In this document: in pieces, positions 1 to 6,996 of the stretch
How the letters are laid out: every line of letters begins with the position of its first letter
How positions within the stretch are numbered: the first letter of the stretch is position 1
From: Paracoccaceae bacterium
GTDB lineage: Bacteria > Pseudomonadota > Alphaproteobacteria > Rhodobacterales > Rhodobacteraceae
Assembly (NCBI GenBank): GCA_021648225.1
Contig: JAKITE010000027.1
Span: 1-25,371, forward strand
Direction: 5' to 3'
DNA: 25,371 nucleotides
Program-made: the position numbers and the translations under genes
The notes under the pieces: generated by a model
The model's input: only the letters and a program-made list of their open reading frames with translations
The model's database searches: none
What the model was told of the DNA's origin: nothing

Positions 1-1307
1 AGACTGTTGCGAAGCTGTGCCAGACCTTGCAGCACCGATTGGCGCTGGCGGACCTGTTCGATCCAGTCTGCGATTTCGGGTTTGGCGATTTCGGGCAGGG
101 TGTTGGCTTCGGTCAGGACGGTTTCCAATTGGTCTTGCAGCAATGCGGCCTCCATACGGGATAAAATGGCGTCAGCGCTGTTGCCCTGTTGCGGGGTTAG
201 CGAGCGGGTGGCGACCTGCGAGCGCAAAAACGAGCCAAAGCTGGAAAGCAGGCCGGTATCCCCGGTGTCAGAAACCGAGGCGCGAATGGCATTATGCGCC
301 GCGGGGATAAAGGCTGTTTGTAAGTCTTCCAAGGTCTGCACCCCGTTTTGCGCGGCAGCCAAGGCCGCCGGGACAGGTTGGTCTGTGTTGGCAGCGATGC
401 GTGCCAGCGGCGTTTCAAATGCAGCGCCTGATTTCAGTGCGGCTTCGATCTGGGTAAGCGCGGTTTGGATCTCGGTGGTTGAAATGGTTTGGGCGGTTTC
501 CTGATTTGCTTGGGCTACAATGGCTTCGGCCTCATTCACTTGACGTTCGGCAGTGGCCGCGACCGCATCGATTCTTTGCGACAGGGCACCTTGGGAGGCG
601 GCCATATCGTTGAGCGAGGCTTGCAGCCCGTCGATGCGGGTGCGATAGGCTGAAATGGTCGCGATGGTCTCGGATGAAATCACCCCGCCCTCGGCTGCGA
701 CATTGCCCAAACTTGCTGTCAGGCTGTCGATTTCGGCAATCAAGCCTTCGACGCGGCCCTCAAGCGCCCAAAGCCGGCTTTCAACCGCAGTGCTGTCAGC
801 CGCCGCGACCTGATCGGAAAGCTGGGTCATTTGGCTGCGCACCGGATTAACCGTATCGGTTTGGAAATTTGCCAGACGGGTTTCGATTTCTGCGCGGGTG
901 GGCAGGGATTCTAGCGCTGAAAGTCGCGTTTCCAGATCAAGGCGCAATTGTTCGACATCCTCGATCGCGGCGTTATTGCTGGGGCTAAGCCATTGGGCTA
1001 TCGGGGCCATACCAGAGGGCAACAGCGGCGCGATCTTTGGTGCGGCCCAGATGCCGATGCCGGCGCCTACGGCCAGAAACGCCAGAATTTGCAGGCTGCG
1101 CGCCGCGATGGATACAGGGTGGTCTTCGTCATGGAGGGTTTCAGGGTCGATTTCCGGGTCAGCTACTGGATCAATTTCGGGTTCGGCTGCGATGGTTTCG
1201 CTTGTTTCTTCAACGGGTGTTTCGTCGTTTTGCACAATTACTTCTGCGTCGCTCACTTCGTCTGTGATCTTGGCAGGTTCGGGGTTTGTTTTTTTAGTTT
1301 TTGCCAT
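1..1307 (-). CDS. Mic60/mitofilin-family inner-membrane protein (COG4223 type), 3' end cut by the window edge
   Basis: An open frame of 435 codons starts at the ATG whose first base is 1307 and stays open to the left edge. A GAGG ribosome site lies 5 bases before the ATG. The protein has an acidic, Glu/Asp/Pro-rich cytoplasmic N-terminus (residues 15-62), one membrane segment (about 70-95, rich in Ala, Gly, Leu and Ile), a long Gln/Ala/Glu-rich region predicted to be coiled coil (about 105-285), and a C-terminal mitofilin-like part with FETPLA near residue 297 and LEDLQTAF near 328. This is the layout of alphaproteobacterial Mic60, the homologue of mitochondrial cristae-junction Mic60, which tethers and bends the inner membrane. 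In many alphaproteobacteria the gene lies between hemD and hemY. Here the upstream neighbour is mcl1, so any hem link can only be on the unseen left side. The protein probably ends within a few residues of the edge. Family assignment is from layout and remembered family features, not a search. Confidence 0.8.
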   Translation of the reverse strand, partial: MAKTKKTNPEPAKITDEVSDAEVIVQNDETPVEETSETIAAEPEIDPVADPEIDPETLHDEDHPVSIAARSLQILAFLAVGAGIGIWAAPKIAPLLPSGMAPIAQWLSPSNNAAIEDVEQLRLDLETRLSALESLPTRAEIETRLANFQTDTVNPVRSQMTQLSDQVAAADSTAVESRLWALEGRVEGLIAEIDSLTASLGNVAAEGGVISSETIATISAYRTRIDGLQASLNDMAASQGALSQRIDAVAATAERQVNEAEAIVAQANQETAQTISTTEIQTALTQIEAALKSGAAFETPLARIAANTDQPVPAALAAAQNGVQTLEDLQTAFIPAAHNAIRASVSDTGDTGLLSSFGSFLRSQVATRSLTPQQGNSADAILSRMEAALLQDQLETVLTEANTLPEIAKPEIADWIEQVRQRQSVLQGLAQLRNS

Positions 1308-1340
1308 GCTCGCCTCTTTGTGCTTTGCCGCACCTATTTA

Positions 1341-1346
1341 ATTATA
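1341..1346 (-). promoter_or_regulatory. Candidate -10 box for the Mic60 gene
   Basis: A perfect TATAAT lies on the minus strand 34 bases upstream of the ATG at 1307, in an AT-rich patch of an otherwise GC-richer gap. No good -35 hexamer is seen at 16-18 bases (GACTCC at 17), so the promoter call is tentative. It would let the gene be transcribed independently of mcl1, whose stop lies 119 bases upstream. Confidence 0.35.
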
Positions 1347-1381
1347 TGTGGGTGAAAGACAGCGGAGTCTAGGGCGATTGC

Positions 1382-1414
1382 GGGCAAAATCCAGCCAATA
1401 GCGGAATTTTACCC
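1382..1414 (-). terminator. Hairpin after mcl1, possible terminator or 3'-end stabiliser
   Basis: Just past the mcl1 stop, GGG-C-AAAAT (1382-1390) can pair with ATTTT-A-CCC (1406-1414), with one mismatch and an inner CC/GG pair. The minus-strand copy has no following T-run. The plus-strand copy is followed by TTTTT, but no plus-strand gene lies to its left. The alternative arms GCCAATA (1394-1400) and TATTGGC (1428-1434) overlap the last mcl1 codons and would exclude the first hairpin. The role as a terminator is inferred. Confidence 0.35.
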
Positions 1415-1426
1415 TTTTTAGGGGGG

Positions 1427-2386
1427 TTATTGGCCAATCAATGCCGCTTGTTTGACAATCACCTCGGCCTGTTTGATGGATGCGATATCGATCAACCGAC
1501 CTTTGTAAACCGCCGCGCCTTGGCCGGATTTGGTGGCTGTTTCCATGGCAGCGATAATCTCGCGGGCCTCGGTCAGTTGGGCATCGGAGGGCGTGAAAAC
1601 CGCGTTGGCAAGTGCCACCTGTTTGGGGTGGATCGCCCATTTACCGACCATGCCCAGCGTTGCACAGCGCTGCGCCTGTGCGGTAAACCCCGCATCGTCG
1701 GAAAAATCACCAAACGGGCCGTCAACCGGCAATAATCCATGGGTGCGACAAGCGGCAACAATGGCCACAACCGGCGCGTGCCATGGGTCTGCCACCAGTT
1801 TGTTATTCGCATTATCCAGCATATAATAGCCGCCTTGCGTGCCACCAATGCCGGTGGTTTGCATGCCCATGCTGGCTGCATAATCAGCGGCACCAAGGCT
1901 CATCGCGCGCATGCGCGGGCTGGCGGCGGCAATTTCGTTAACATGGGAAAGGCCGGCGGCGGTTTCGATGATGACCTCGAAATTGATTGGCTTTTTGCGG
2001 TTCATTGCCTGCTCAACCGAGGTAACAAGCGCATCAACCGCGTAAATATCGCTGGCATTGCCTGCTTTGGGAATCATGATCTGGTCTATCCTGTCGCCGG
2101 ATTTTTCCAGCAGGTCAACCACATCGCGATACCAGAATTCGGTATCCAGCCCGTTGATACGCACCGAAACGGTTTTGCTACCCCAATCAATTTCATTCAG
2201 GGCCTTGATGACGTTTTGACGGGCCTCGGTTTTGTCATCGGGGCTTACGCTGTCTTCGAGATCAAGATTGATCACATCAGCCTTGCTGGCTGCCATTTTT
2301 TCAAAAATTGCGGGGCGAGATCCGGGGCCAAATAGCTGACAGCGATTGGGCTGGCCGGGGCTGGGGGGCTGGATTTGAAAGCTCAT
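1427..2386 (-). CDS. mcl1: L-malyl-CoA / beta-methylmalyl-CoA lyase
   Basis: This CitE-like aldolase of the ethylmalonyl-CoA pathway reversibly cleaves beta-methylmalyl-CoA to glyoxylate and propionyl-CoA, and L-malyl-CoA to glyoxylate and acetyl-CoA. The 319-residue protein closely resembles remembered Rhodobacter sphaeroides Mcl1 over its whole length. Features seen are CQLFGPGSRP (16-25), INLDLEDSV (39-47), SVRINGLDT with the substrate-binding Arg near 76, and the Mg-binding Glu in FEVIIETAAG (E141) and Asp in SLGAADYAASMG (D168). The C-terminal IHPKQVALAN motif is present. An in-frame ATG lies 15 codons upstream, but the start at 2386 has AAGGA 8 bases before it and matches the family N-terminus. 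The upstream gap holds a TTGACA box, a dyad and an 18-base element shared with mcd. Together with mcd it implies acetate or C2 assimilation through the EMC pathway. Confidence 0.93.
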   Translation of the reverse strand: MSFQIQPPSPGQPNRCQLFGPGSRPAIFEKMAASKADVINLDLEDSVSPDDKTEARQNVIKALNEIDWGSKTVSVRINGLDTEFWYRDVVDLLEKSGDRIDQIMIPKAGNASDIYAVDALVTSVEQAMNRKKPINFEVIIETAAGLSHVNEIAAASPRMRAMSLGAADYAASMGMQTTGIGGTQGGYYMLDNANNKLVADPWHAPVVAIVAACRTHGLLPVDGPFGDFSDDAGFTAQAQRCATLGMVGKWAIHPKQVALANAVFTPSDAQLTEAREIIAAMETATKSGQGAAVYKGRLIDIASIKQAEVIVKQAALIGQ

Positions 2387-2422
2387 GGCGGATCCTTGCG
2401 AAATTATGTTGCTAAATACCTG

Positions 2423-2436
2423 TGTGATCAATCACA
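2423..2436. promoter_or_regulatory. Perfect dyad TGTGAT-CA-ATCACA upstream of mcl1
   Basis: This 14-base inverted repeat (6-base arms, 2-base centre) lies 37-50 bases upstream of the mcl1 ATG. It is downstream of a minus-strand TTGACA at 2456-2451, so it would cover the -10 region (17-base spacer gives 2433-2428). A protein bound here would most simply repress. The arms recall half-sites of the CRP/FNR superfamily, but the 2-base (or TGTGA-N4-TCACA) spacing is not the CRP spacing, so the binding protein is unknown. Confidence 0.45.
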
Positions 2437-2460
2437 ATATTGCGTCGCTATGTCAACGAA

Positions 2461-2478
2461 AAAATGCTGCACCTGCGA
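2461..2478 (-). promoter_or_regulatory. TGC-rich box, copy 1 (upstream of mcl1)
   Basis: The minus-strand sequence TCGCAGGTGCAGCATTTT lies 75-92 bases upstream of the mcl1 ATG and directly follows the stop of the transporter gene. It matches 17 of 18 bases of the element before mcd (19454-19471), in the same orientation to its gene. Relative to the TTGACA at 2456-2451 it would sit upstream of -35. An operator role is inferred from conservation and position only. Confidence 0.5.
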
Positions 2479-2479
2479 G

Positions 2480-3718
2480 CTATTCAAATGTGTCGCTGCC
2501 CAATTCGCCTGCGTTACGCGCGACATAGATCACATAAAGCGCGGTAATAACCGCAAGGCAGGACACAACAAACATGGTGATTACCAAAGGCAATACCGGT
2601 TGTTCGGGGCTTAGCATTGCGCCGGTGAATGCCGAAACTGCCGCGCCGCCGCCAATGGTCAGGGTGCCGCCAAGGCCCGATGCACTGCCCGCCAGTTGCG
2701 GGCGCACCGAAACCATGCCGGCATTGGCATTTGGCAGGGTCATACCATTGCCAAGCCCGACGATAAACATCGGGCCAAAAAGGGACATCGGGTGGTAAAA
2801 GCCGCTGGAAAACAATATTAAAATGATCAATGTGCCCAGCACACAAACAGAGCTGCCGAAAAACATCATCAGGTTAATGCCAAATCGTTGTGAAAACCGC
2901 CCCGATACAAAATTGCCCAGCATATAGCCAAGCGAAACAATGCCGAAAAACATGCCAAGCTGTTGGGAGCTTAGCCCGAGCGCCTGTGACGACACAAAAG
3001 ACGCGCCGCCCAGAAAGGCGAAAAACGCGCCTGCCGAAAAGGCGGCGGTGGCGGAATATCCCCAGAAACGGCGGGATTTGATTAGCTCCGGATAGGCGCG
3101 GAATTGCGATGCAAAATTGGCGCTTTTGTGCTGGTTGGTTTCGCCAAGATCAAACCAAGTGAGCGCCAAAACCAGAATGCCAAGCGCCAGAACCATGGTA
3201 AAACTGGCCTGCCAGCCAAAGGCTGCATCCAGAAATCCGCCGATCATCGGGCCGAACATCGGCACCAAAGACATGCCCATCGTGACATAGCCAATCATGC
3301 TGGCGGCCTGATTGGGCGGCACCATATCGCGCACAATGGCGCGCGACAGCACCATGCCAACCGCGATGGTGGCTTGTAACATTCGGAAGGCCAGAAAAAT
3401 CTCGATGGTCGGGGCAAGGATGCAGCCAATGGTGGCGACAATAAAAATACCCATGCCCCAAAGAATTACGGGGCGACGGCCAAACCTGTCGGATAACGGC
3501 CCGATGATAAGCTGCAATAGCGCCGTGACCCCGAGATAGGCAGAGATCGCCAGTTGAACCACCGAGAATTCGGCATCGAAAAAACTGGCCATGCTGGGCA
3601 GCGAGGGCAAAAATATATTCATGTTCAGCGCCGCAATACCGGCAATGGCAACCAGCGTAAAAATATGGGGCGGTGAATCTCGTTTTAACCAGTTGGAGGC
3701 CGGACGTGGATTGGTCAT
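2480..3718 (-). CDS. Bcr/CflA-family MFS drug efflux transporter
   Basis: This 412-residue membrane protein of the major facilitator superfamily (DHA1, Bcr/CflA type) is a proton-driven exporter of drugs or small metabolites in the inner membrane. About 12 hydrophobic segments can be traced. The MFS loop 2-3 signature GPLSDRFGRRPVILWG is near residues 74-89, FRMLQA with SRAIVRDMVP follows around 117-135, and a second-half copy GNFVSGRFSQRFG is near 267. ATG codons at 3721 and 3718 are adjacent. The AGGAGG at 3731-3726 is better spaced for 3718 (7 bases, against 4). The gene lies between a PatB-type lyase upstream (gap about 60 bases) and mcl1 downstream. The pairing with a C-S lyase could mean export of a sulfur amino-acid metabolite, but the substrate cannot be read from the sequence. 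Confidence 0.85.
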   Translation of the reverse strand: MTNPRPASNWLKRDSPPHIFTLVAIAGIAALNMNIFLPSLPSMASFFDAEFSVVQLAISAYLGVTALLQLIIGPLSDRFGRRPVILWGMGIFIVATIGCILAPTIEIFLAFRMLQATIAVGMVLSRAIVRDMVPPNQAASMIGYVTMGMSLVPMFGPMIGGFLDAAFGWQASFTMVLALGILVLALTWFDLGETNQHKSANFASQFRAYPELIKSRRFWGYSATAAFSAGAFFAFLGGASFVSSQALGLSSQQLGMFFGIVSLGYMLGNFVSGRFSQRFGINLMMFFGSSVCVLGTLIILILFSSGFYHPMSLFGPMFIVGLGNGMTLPNANAGMVSVRPQLAGSASGLGGTLTIGGGAAVSAFTGAMLSPEQPVLPLVITMFVVSCLAVITALYVIYVARNAGELGSDTFE

Positions 3719-3778
3719 CATTTTGCCTCCTGTTGTAATTGTGGAATTTTACGGCCAGAAAAGCCGGAAAATATTGAT

Positions 3779-4954
3779 TTATTGTAAGTCTTTGAAGGCT
3801 TTTTGTAGTCGGTCAACCGCGTCGATCACCATTTCGCGGCGACATCCTAGGTTGAATCGCAAGAAATGCTCGCCGCCTTTGCCAAAGGTTTCGCCGTAAT
3901 TCGCAGCGATTTTGGCTTGGGTTTCAACGCGGGATTTCACATCATTCATCGGCATGCCGGTATCGGAAAAATCAACCCATGCCAGATAGGTCGATTCCAG
4001 TTTCATTGAGCGCACCCCCGGGATTTTGTTAACGCCTTCATCAAATATCCGGTGGTTTTCGGCCAGATATTTCAGCAGATCAGCAACATATTCATCGCCG
4101 TTATCATAGGCGGTTTCAGCCATAATCATGCCATAACGGTTGCCATGCACCCCTGCCGCGACGGATGCTTTTGCGTATTTTTCTTGCAAAACCGGGTCGG
4201 AAATAACCACACAGCCAGACATGCCGCCAGCGATATTGAATGTTTTTGACGGGGCAACCAGCATGATCAGGCGGTCATCAATTTCCGGTGCGGCCAAAGG
4301 CATCGAGATATGTTTATTCGGCGCAAAAACCAGATCATGATGGATTTCGTCAGACACCAGCAGGATATTGTTTTTCTGGCAAAATGCGGCCACTGCGCGT
4401 AGTTCGTCGCGGCTCCAGACCCGACCACCGGGGTTATGCGGAGAGCAAAAAATCATCATGGTTTCATCACCGGTCAGCGCGGCCTGCAATCTATCCAGAT
4501 CAAGCTCATACCGGCCATTTACATTGCGCAATTCGGATTCAACCAGCCTGCGCCCGTTGGCATTTATGTATTTTGCAAAGGCGTGATAGACCGGAGAAAA
4601 CACAATTACCCCGTCATCCGGTTTGGTAAGCGATTGTAAACAAAGCGCAATTGCCGCGCCCAGCCCATGCGCGGGGTATATCCATTCCGGTTTGATCTGC
4701 CAGCCATGGCGGCGATCCATCCAGCTTTTGATGGCATTGCGATAGCTGGCATCATTGGCGTAATAACCATGCACGCCGTGTTTGGCCAGATCGGCCACGG
4801 CGTCGTTTACGGCGCTTGGTGGCTTGAAATCCGTATCGGCAACCCACATGGCAAGACCATCCTCGCTGGAAACCCCGTATACGGTTTCCATGGCATCCCA
4901 TTTGGCGCTGTGGCTGTTGCGGCGGTCTATGATCTCGTCAAAATTTACGGACAT
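3779..4954 (-). CDS. PatB/MalY-family PLP-dependent C-S lyase (cystathionine beta-lyase type)
   Basis: This 391-residue fold-type I PLP enzyme of the MalY/PatB group cleaves C-S bonds of cystathionine or related cysteine conjugates to pyruvate, ammonia and a thiol. It shows the typical N-terminus with WVADTDFK (37-44), SPVYHAF (120-126), SPHNPGGRVW (171-180), SDEIHHDL (201-208) with the Asp that holds the pyridine nitrogen at 202, and the Schiff-base Lys in APSKTFNIAG (K237). The C-terminal NLGCRR segment carries the carboxylate-binding Arg. The frame extends 18 codons upstream, but ATG 4954 has GGGAG 6 bases before it and fits the family start. It heads a same-strand group with the MFS gene and mcl1, and is divergent from def. 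Cystathionine lyase and a more specialised C-S lyase cannot be told apart here. Confidence 0.85.
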   Translation of the reverse strand: MSVNFDEIIDRRNSHSAKWDAMETVYGVSSEDGLAMWVADTDFKPPSAVNDAVADLAKHGVHGYYANDASYRNAIKSWMDRRHGWQIKPEWIYPAHGLGAAIALCLQSLTKPDDGVIVFSPVYHAFAKYINANGRRLVESELRNVNGRYELDLDRLQAALTGDETMMIFCSPHNPGGRVWSRDELRAVAAFCQKNNILLVSDEIHHDLVFAPNKHISMPLAAPEIDDRLIMLVAPSKTFNIAGGMSGCVVISDPVLQEKYAKASVAAGVHGNRYGMIMAETAYDNGDEYVADLLKYLAENHRIFDEGVNKIPGVRSMKLESTYLAWVDFSDTGMPMNDVKSRVETQAKIAANYGETFGKGGEHFLRFNLGCRREMVIDAVDRLQKAFKDLQ

Positions 4955-5050
4955 TTTCGGCTCCCTGGTCAATTTTTGCCACGCTATCTGAATAGGCTTT
5001 GGGCGCAAGCGGAAACTGTGGCTCTTGTGTCATTCCAAACCTTGCATTAA

Positions 5051-5581
5051 ATGACCCGCATGAGCCTGAAAAAAATACTTTTGCACCCCGATCCGCGCCT
5101 GAAAAAGGCTTGCGAACCTGTGGCTGACATTAACGCCGACCTACGCAAACTGGCGGATGATATGTTGGAAACCATGTATGACGCGCCCGGTGTCGGGCTT
5201 GCGGCGCCGCAAGTCGGCAAGGTTATGCGGCTGTTTGTGATGGATTTTTCCGGTAAAGAAGCCGATCCGGACCCGCGGGTTTTGTTTAATCCGCGCCTGA
5301 CATGGGTATCGGAAACCATGAATACCTATGAAGAAGGCTGTCTTTCGATTCCCGATATTTACGAGGATGTCACCCGACCGGAACAGGTGCGCATGGTCTA
5401 TCAAAATATCGACGGTAAGGAGATAGAGGAAGAATTTGAAGGGCTGGGGGCGACTTGCGCCCAGCACGAGCTGGACCATCTGGATGGTAAATTATTCATT
5501 GATTACCTATCGGCCATAAAACGCGGCATGATTACCAAAAAGATGAAAAAGCTGAAAAAAGAGCTTGCGCGGGATACATGA
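5051..5581 (+). CDS. def: Peptide deformylase (catalytically intact copy)
   Basis: This enzyme removes the formyl group from the N-terminal methionine of nascent proteins. All three PDF motifs are intact: GVGLAAPQ (47-54), EGCLSIP (95-101) with metal ligand Cys97, and QHELDH (138-143) with ligands His139 and His143 and catalytic Glu140. The length of 176 residues is normal. The alternative ATG at 5060 gives MSLKKILLHPDPRL, which fits the family N-terminus slightly better, and neither start has a clear ribosome site. It overlaps the next gene by 4 bases (ATGA at 5578-5581), forming an operon with a degenerate PDF copy and fmt. The Lys-rich C-terminal tail may contact the ribosome, as in other PDFs (inference). 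Confidence 0.93.
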   Translation: MTRMSLKKILLHPDPRLKKACEPVADINADLRKLADDMLETMYDAPGVGLAAPQVGKVMRLFVMDFSGKEADPDPRVLFNPRLTWVSETMNTYEEGCLSIPDIYEDVTRPEQVRMVYQNIDGKEIEEEFEGLGATCAQHELDHLDGKLFIDYLSAIKRGMITKKMKKLKKELARDT

Positions 5582-6078
5582 GCCGCGCATTTTTGACATA
5601 TCCCGACAAACGGTTGCGCAGTGTTTGCCCCGCCGTTGAAACCATTGACGCACAGGTGCGGGATGTCTGGGATGCGATGGTCAAAGCCATGTATGACATG
5701 CCCGGCGTTGGTTTAGCAGCGCCGCAAATTGGCCAGATGATGCGGTTGATTGTGGTCGATGGGTCGGAATCGCGGGATCAGGCCTTGCGCATGGCCAACC
5801 CTGAAATCCTGCATGTCTCGGCGACGTTGCGCGAGCATGAGGAAGGCAGCCCCAATATTCCCAATCTTTGGGCAATGGTAAAGCGGCCCCGGGCCATTAC
5901 TGTGCGGTTTCTGGATGAAAACGGCAAAAATCAGGAGCAGGATTTTGTTGGCTTATGGGCAACCTCGGTGCAGCATCAGGTCGATCATTTGAACGGAAAA
6001 CTGTTTGTTGACCATCTAAGCCCTGTCAAACGTAAAATGCTGCTGGCCAAGCATAGCAAAAACAAGCGGAGGCGATGA
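5578..6078 (+). CDS. Peptide deformylase-like protein with altered active site
   Basis: This 166-residue paralogue of the preceding def keeps motif 1 intact (GVGLAAPQ, 43-50). Motif 2 reads EGSPNIP (89-95), so the metal-ligand Cys is replaced by Ser91. Motif 3 reads QHQVDH (132-137), so the two His ligands remain (133, 137) but the catalytic Glu is replaced by Gln134. Loss of both residues predicts little or no classical deformylase activity, so it may be a regulator, a partner of Def, or act on another substrate. It is not a decayed gene: the frame is full length, the fold-defining parts are conserved, the tail is Lys/Arg-rich (KHSKNKRRR), and it is translationally coupled by overlap on both sides (def upstream, fmt downstream). 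I recall similar divergent copies next to fmt in Rhodobacterales. Confidence 0.85.
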   Translation: MSRAFLTYPDKRLRSVCPAVETIDAQVRDVWDAMVKAMYDMPGVGLAAPQIGQMMRLIVVDGSESRDQALRMANPEILHVSATLREHEEGSPNIPNLWAMVKRPRAITVRFLDENGKNQEQDFVGLWATSVQHQVDHLNGKLFVDHLSPVKRKMLLAKHSKNKRRR

Positions 6079-6986
6079 TGCGGGTTGTTTTTATGGGCAC
6101 ACCGGATTTTTCGGTATCTGCGCTGGATGCTTTGATTGCGGCGGGCCATGAAATTATCGCGGTTTATTCGCAACCGCCACGGCCTGCGGGGCGGGGTAAA
6201 AAGCTGCGGCTGGGGCCGGTGCATCAACGGGCTGTTGATTTGGGGCTGGAGGTGCGAACGCCGCTGAATTTCAAGGATAAAACCGATATTCAGGCGTTTA
6301 GCGCGCTGAATGCCGATATCGCCGTGGTGGTGGCCTATGGGTTAATCCTGCCACAGGTCATTCTGGATGCGCCGCGGTTGGGCTGTTTGAATATTCATGC
6401 GTCTTTGTTGCCGCGCTGGCGCGGGGCCGCGCCAATTCACCGTGCGATTATGGCAGGGGATGCCAAGACCGGCATTTGCATCATGCAAATGGATGCAGGG
6501 CTGGATACGGGGCCGGTTTTGCTGCGGGATTCTATGGATATTTCCGATCAGGCAACCACGGGGGTGCTGCATGATCAATTGGCCGAAATGGGCGGGCGGC
6601 TGGTGGTGGAAACCTTGCAAAACCTGGATCAGCTGGTGCCTGAACCGCAGGCTGAAACCGGCATGACTTATGCGCGTAAAATCGACAAATCCGAGGCACG
6701 GGTGAACTGGCAGAAAAATGCGGTTCAGATCAGCCGCCAAATTCGTGGCTTGTCGCCTTTTCCCGGGGCGTGGTGCGAAATTTCCGGTGAGCGGATCAAG
6801 CTGTTGAATTGTGAAATTGTTGATGGTTCCGGCATGGCGGGGCTGGTGCTGGATGATGAAATTACCGTTGCTTGCGGGCAGGGCGCCTTGCGGCTGACGC
6901 GGCTGCAACGGGCGGGTAAGGGTGTAATGGACGGGTCTGATTTTCTGCGGGGTTTTGTGGTGAATAAGGGTGGTATTCTGGCCTAG
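6078..6986 (+). CDS. fmt: Methionyl-tRNA formyltransferase
   Basis: This enzyme transfers the formyl group from 10-formyl-tetrahydrofolate to initiator Met-tRNA. The N-terminal Rossmann-like domain starts MRVVFMGTPDFSV. The catalytic Asn105, His107 and Asp143 lie in CLNIHASLLPRWRGAAPI and MDAGLDTGPVLL. A C-terminal OB-like tRNA-binding domain follows from about residue 205 (ARKIDKSEARVNW). The length of 302 residues is normal. Adjacent ATGs occur at 6075 and 6078. GGAGG at 6068-6072 is spaced better for 6078 (5 bases), which also gives the usual family N-terminus. It is the third gene of the def / def-like / fmt operon, which couples addition and removal of the formyl group. It converges on rnhA with only 10 bases between the stops and no terminator visible there. 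Confidence 0.94.
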   Translation: MRVVFMGTPDFSVSALDALIAAGHEIIAVYSQPPRPAGRGKKLRLGPVHQRAVDLGLEVRTPLNFKDKTDIQAFSALNADIAVVVAYGLILPQVILDAPRLGCLNIHASLLPRWRGAAPIHRAIMAGDAKTGICIMQMDAGLDTGPVLLRDSMDISDQATTGVLHDQLAEMGGRLVVETLQNLDQLVPEPQAETGMTYARKIDKSEARVNWQKNAVQISRQIRGLSPFPGAWCEISGERIKLLNCEIVDGSGMAGLVLDDEITVACGQGALRLTRLQRAGKGVMDGSDFLRGFVVNKGGILA

Positions 6987-6996
6987 GACAGGGATT

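Noticed and set aside
7..504. 165-codon plus-strand frame at the left edge
   Set aside because: It is antisense to the Mic60-type gene, whose minus-strand frame is open for 435 codons with a sensible domain layout and ribosome site.
1739..2335. 198-codon plus-strand open frame opposite mcl1
   Set aside because: It lies wholly antisense to a well-recognised enzyme, has no ribosome site and a low-complexity translation; it is a shadow of the real gene.
2387..2431. 15-residue N-terminal extension of mcl1
   Set aside because: The start at 2386 has a well-spaced ribosome site and matches the known Mcl1 N-terminus.
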